Source: Syngnathus acus (Eukaryota > Chordata > Actinopteri > Syngnathiformes > Syngnathidae). From it: 64,000 nucleotides of DNA. Under the pieces are notes generated by a model, which made no database searches, was not told the DNA's origin, and saw nothing but the letters and a program-made list of their open reading frames with translations. The position numbers and the translations under genes were made by a program. Shown piece by piece: positions 60,101 through 64,000 of the stretch; within the stretch, counting starts at the first letter, position 1; the number at the start of each line of letters is the position of its first letter. The DNA is taken from contig NC_051088.1 of the NCBI RefSeq assembly GCF_901709675.1, positions 10,630,193 through 10,694,192 of the forward strand, in the 5' to 3' direction.

Positions 60101-61300
60101 CCGTGCCTTCCTGGCATCTCTGGGCCTAACAAGGACAAGGCAAAATACATAGAAGGAAATTTTCCAAATGACTGTTTCTTAATTTCACGGGAGATACATT
60201 TTTTGTGGAAAAAGAACCAAGCTTTTCCCATCCAAGCACTCTCTATTCAAGCTTTTGCCACTGTTCCTCTTGACCATAATAAAAGATCAGCAGTCATTGG
60301 GCATGTGAGTCATAGCATCATTTTATGATTGGCTGTTGGTTGCCAGGTAAAGAGCAAGATCTTTGCACCTGATGAAGCTGAACTAACAGTCAATCAATAA
60401 AGCCAAATATTCCCATCCACGCGCATGTACACTCCCCATGTACATATGTCACACCAAGACGTGAGTGCCAGTCGAACATTGTTCTGTGACAATACACACG
60501 TAATATGTTATAGCCTGTTCTGACTGAAACCCCAAAATTTAATTTTTGCTTTTAATTCTTACTGGACAATTTGCAATGCAAATCGAGTCAGCCCTAATTT
60601 TAAAACAGATGAAGTTGTTGTAAAAATTCCATAGGAAGAAATTTTTTTTTTTAAAAATAATGGAACTTGAGAACTTTTCAGCCCTACTATTACAACTAAC
60701 CGTCATGTGTCGACATTTTTTTTTAAAGCTTAAGACCTTTGACTGCCAATTAAGGCCTTGTTTTTAGGTTCATGGATTCAATGCCCTTACAGACTTTTTT
60801 GAGAATCTGCAGGAACACTTGAGGTGTGACAACGACAACAAAGGCACTGTCTTGTGATAAAAACTAACTTCCATTTCCTTATTTTGTAGCTGCAGGCCTC
60901 AACGTGAGTGGAGCAAGTTAGAACAACACTAACGGCCCTCATGCTTGGGCACCTTCACATAGAAAAGAAATATAGCATGTCAACATATTCTGCTAGTATT
61001 ATTGTTTTCCCTTGCAAGCCATCGACCAATAACTTTATGAAGTCATGCGGCTTGCTTTGAATTGCTTGCAGATTAGATGGCTGTCTTAAGTCCCTCGACT
61101 TCACATCAAAAGATTGGGCACCTTTATGGAAACGACAACAGGTTGCACATTCTGTCGACAGGCCGGAGCAAGTGTGAGCACATACTCGAGGCAAATGACG
61201 GCCATTTATGACTGCAGTTGCAAAATAGTAAACCTCTATTTCCCCGGGAAAGGGGTCGAGCCAAATAGAGAAAAATTTAAAGGGGAAAGCCTGTTTTCTG
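57183..61300. other. Intergenic DNA, no gene recognised
   Basis: No exon, RNA gene or clear mobile element. A short C(17) tract lies at 59563-59579, and a moderately CpG-containing block covers about 59400-60000. A 91-codon minus-strand frame at 59503-59778 is glycine-rich around the C tract and matches nothing I know. Confidence 0.5.
59563..59579. repeat. C(17) homopolymer
   Basis: Seventeen C in a row inside a pyrimidine-rich stretch. Confidence 0.95.
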
Positions 61301-61307
61301 ATTGTTT

Positions 61308-61435
61308 GTGGAATATGAATTCAATGAAAATCCGCCTGTTTTCATCCATCTCAGGGGTCGGCCATTTCGCCACTCGCTGTCGACTAAAAATGACATCAGT
61401 TTCCAGGTCTCAGCTCACAAGCAATCACGGCTCAC
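61308..61435 (-). repeat. Left arm of an imperfect inverted repeat flanking a LINE fragment
   Basis: Its reverse complement (GAGACCTGGAAACTGATGTC, then GAAATGGCCGACCCCTGAGA, then TGGATGAAAACAGGCGGATT, then CATATTCCACA) aligns in order with 62522-62645. The two arms enclose the reverse transcriptase fragment. Confidence 0.8.
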
Positions 61436-61479
61436 CAGTTTTCTGAAGGTGAAATGTGATTGGTGGAATTGACCACTGA

Positions 61480-62505
61480 CATGCCTTCCATTGTGGAAGC
61501 AGGGCCTGGAGACTCTGAGGTGGACTCTCCAGTCTCTGGGGTCGAAGTCACTGAAGTAGTTAAAAAAACTCCCTGCAGGCAAGGCCCCTGGGGTGGATGA
61601 GATCTGCCCGGAGTTCTTAAAGCCTCTGGATGTTGTGGGGCTGTCCTGGCTGACACGCCTCTACAGCATTGCGTGGACATCGGGGACGGTGCCTCTGGAT
61701 TGGCAGACTGGGGTGGTGGTTCCCCTCTTTAAGAAGGGGGACCGGAGGGTGTGTTCCAACTACAGAAGAATCACACTCCTCAGCCTCCCTGGTAAGGTCT
61801 ATTCAGGGGTGCTGGAGAGGAGAGTCCGTCGGGAGGTCGAATCTCGGATTCAGGAGGAGCAGTGTGGTTTTCGTCCTGGCCGTGGAAAAGTAGACCAGCT
61901 CTATACCCTCGGCATGATCCTTGAGGGTGCATGGCTCAACCAGTCCACGTGTGTTTTGTGGACTTGGAGAAGACCGTGTGCCTCGCGAAGTTCTGTGGAG
62001 GATGCTTCGGGAGTACGGGGTGCCGAACCAACTGATAAGGGCGGTTCAGTGCCTGTATCATCGATGCCAGAGTTTGGTCCGCATTTCCGGCAATAAATCG
62101 GATTCGTTCCCAGTGAGGGTTGGACTGGGCTGTCCTTTGTCACCGATTCTGTTCATAACTTTTATGGACAGAATTCCTAGGCGCAGCCGAGGTGTTGAGG
62201 GTGTCTGGTTTGGGGACCTCAGTATTGCATCTCTGCTTTTTGCAGACGACGTGGTGCTGTTGGCTTCTTCAAGCCGTGATCTCCAGCTCTCACTGGAGCG
62301 GTTCGCAGCCGAGTGTGAAGCGGTCGGGATAAGGATCAGCACCTCCAAATCTGAGTCCATGGTCCTCGGTCGGAAAAGGGTGGAATGCCCTCTCCAGATC
62401 GGGGATGAGATCCTGCCCCAAGTGGCGGAGTTCAAACATCTTGGTGTCTTGTTCACGAGTGAGAGCAGGATGGAGCGTGAGATCGATAGGCAGGATGGAG
62501 CGTGA
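61480..62505 (+). pseudogene. Broken LINE reverse transcriptase (Rex1/L2-like)
   Basis: Three partly overlapping frames together follow a non-LTR reverse transcriptase. The first (61593 on) has GVDEICPEFLKPLD-like sequence, WQTGVVVPLFKKGDRR, SNYRRITLLSLPGKVYSGVL and QEEQCGFRPGRGKVDQLYTL. The next gives HVCFVDLEK, and the last (from about 61970) has DRVPREVLWRMLREYGVPNQ, GCPLSPILFITFMDRI and SLLFADDVVLLASSSRDLQL. FADD at 62239-62250 is the catalytic F/YxDD box. Frameshifts lie near 61575, 61925 and 61970. The endonuclease domain and the end of the protein are missing. It was once an autonomous element's enzyme and cannot now be functional. Confidence 0.88.
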
Positions 62506-62521
62506 GTTGGGTTGTGACCCA

Positions 62522-62650
62522 AGACCTGACAACTGTGATGTCATTTTCAGTCAACACCAAGGAGCAAAATGGCCAAGGAGCAAAATGGCCGCCCCTCGAG
62601 ATGGATAAAAACAGCTTAATTTTGCTTCTTAACTCGTATTCCACACATGT
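62522..62650 (+). repeat. Right arm of the inverted repeat, with a 16-bp internal duplication
   Basis: AAGACCTGACAACTGTGATG, then GTCATTTTCAGTCAACACC, then two direct copies of AAGGAGCAAAATGGCC, then GCCCCTCGAGATGGATAAAA and CGTATTCCACA. It aligns in inverted orientation with 61308-61435, which has only one copy of the 16-mer. Confidence 0.8.
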
Positions 62651-64000
62651 AATATTAATCAGAATGCCATGTGTAGACTAGTGGAGGCACAGACAACATA
62701 TTATTGCAAATAAAATGTTTGTGTTGACTCCCCTTTAAGTAATTGATACCTCCACAAAAAAGTTTGAACTTGCCCATATATATTGCTCATGTATGCTCTA
62801 TATTTGTTAGATTCAACTTTTTAATAAGTGCAGCAGGGCAAAAAGGTACAGTACACATGCAAAGACTCTCCATAACTGATTTAGCCAATCAGAGCGTCGC
62901 TATTCTTTTTCTAGTCGTTGATTGACGGTTGTCTTCCGTCAGTGAATGCACAGCGTGCTGCCCACCTGGTGGTCACTTCCGTATTTCCCAAGCTGTAATG
63001 TAACATCAGCGGAGTGTCATCCTGACATTTTTGTGCACTGCAGTTCCAAAACAACATTGATGGACCTCACCCAGGTATACAAAAGAAGAAACAAAGGCAC
63101 CCAGCAGCAACTGCTCATAGCCGTACAACAACAACAACATAGAAGGGCTGAAACCATGATAATGGGTAATGTACTGCAGTGCCCATGCAAGTGCAACATT
63201 TTGGACAGTCAATTACAAGTTTGCCATTCTTTTACAAATATGACACCCTGATTTCAACCTTGAAATTGGATATTGCTGCAACATCATCATCGTCGTCATC
63301 ATTGTGAGTACACATTGTAATTTGTAGAATATTTTTGTGTCATCCATTGATCTTTTTCTTTCTTCATGTATTATGCATGTTTACATGTGTTTGCATTGCT
63401 TTATAAATGTGTTTATAGATATTAAAAACTAAATTGAAGTCCCATAAATGCAACATGCCTTGAGTTAGGGACATGGATTTTACTGACTGCAGGGCGATGG
63501 AGGGGGATTTGCTGTACTGTACTTTCATGACACCAATAACTACTTTGCTTTTACAAGAGTCTTTGATGCCATCTTGTGGCATCTTGGTAAATTCAGAAAG
63601 AGCACAAAAAATAGGTGAGTTTTTCATGACTAGTGGAACTTGTGAGTAACTCCAATTAAGCAGTGATTTTACAGTACAGGAGTGAAATACATAAATTCAA
63701 CTAAACATAAGGGTATTTTATTTTATGTGTGAAATGACCACTGGCAATGTGTTAGACACTCCTCCACTTGTTCTACTTCAAGAAAATACAAACGCGGTCG
63801 CGCACACGCGCGCGCACGCGCAGGCCAAAGGAACAAAAACATCCGAGGAGCCACAAACATGACACAAGCCACGAGGAGGGCAGTTACATACGTGTGGTCG
63901 ACACATCTCCAAGCTTAATGAGCGACGTGACAATTGAACGCACCATCACCACAAAATACATGAAAACCAGCAGTTTAATTCCCGGGCACCAACAAGACCC
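62651..64000. other. Intergenic DNA at window end
   Basis: No gene recognised. It holds a short CAA/CAG-rich patch near 63125-63140 and an alternating CG/CA tract (63799-63822). The strand and content of the next gene cannot be told. Confidence 0.5.
63799..63822. repeat. Alternating pyrimidine-purine tract, Z-DNA candidate
   Basis: Twenty-four bases of perfect alternation of C with G or A (CGCGCACACGCGCGCGCACG and four more), the composition most prone to left-handed DNA. Confidence 0.85.

Overview
The window is vertebrate nuclear DNA, most likely from a percomorph teleost fish. Genes are split by GT-AG introns, intergenic space is AT-rich and full of microsatellites, and several repeats look typical of fish genomes: a hAT element with its target duplication, TA-flanked inverted-repeat elements, Rex1/L2-like and RTE-like LINE pieces, and a short retroposon with a GGAT tail. 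No prokaryotic, plasmid or organelle features are seen. Assignment below teleost is not supported.

Two protein-coding genes can be rebuilt, both on the minus strand. The first is a neurotensin receptor 1 gene (ntsr1). Its four coding exons lie at 25149-25820, 12260-12461, 10718-10802 and 6987-7242. They join in frame into a 404-residue class A G-protein-coupled receptor, with a TATA box candidate at 25915-25922 and a 12.7-kb first intron. The second is a PLAG-family zinc-finger transcription factor, best matched to PLAGL2. Its coding exons at 44214-44524 and 42473-43925 join into 587 residues with seven C2H2 fingers. A probable untranslated exon lies upstream at 44854-44980, and short upstream frames precede the start codon. 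The genes lie in tandem about 16.6 kb apart and no function links them; one is a membrane peptide receptor and the other a nuclear factor.

Layout: 1-6.9 kb, intergenic, with one 939-bp inverted-repeat element (3184-4122). 7-25.8 kb, ntsr1; its introns hold a GGAT-tailed retroposon (7460-7589) with a 13-bp target duplication and a hAT deletion derivative (9343-10245) with an 8-bp target duplication. 25.9-42.4 kb, intergenic, with a second inverted-repeat element (26171-26800) and a third, larger one (34151-36470) that contains eight 227/251-bp tandem units; the last part is probably plagl2 3'UTR. 42.5-45 kb, plagl2. 45-64 kb, 5' flank and intergenic DNA, with a CpG-rich stretch near 54 kb, an RTE-like LINE 3' end, a 121-bp ATCC microsatellite, and a broken LINE reverse transcriptase between two inverted arms (61.3-62.65 kb).

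The most unusual material is repetitive. Three related TA-flanked elements share one end design with directional subterminal motifs, and one of them houses a young, homogenised tandem array. I did not find a convincing new multi-gene system.
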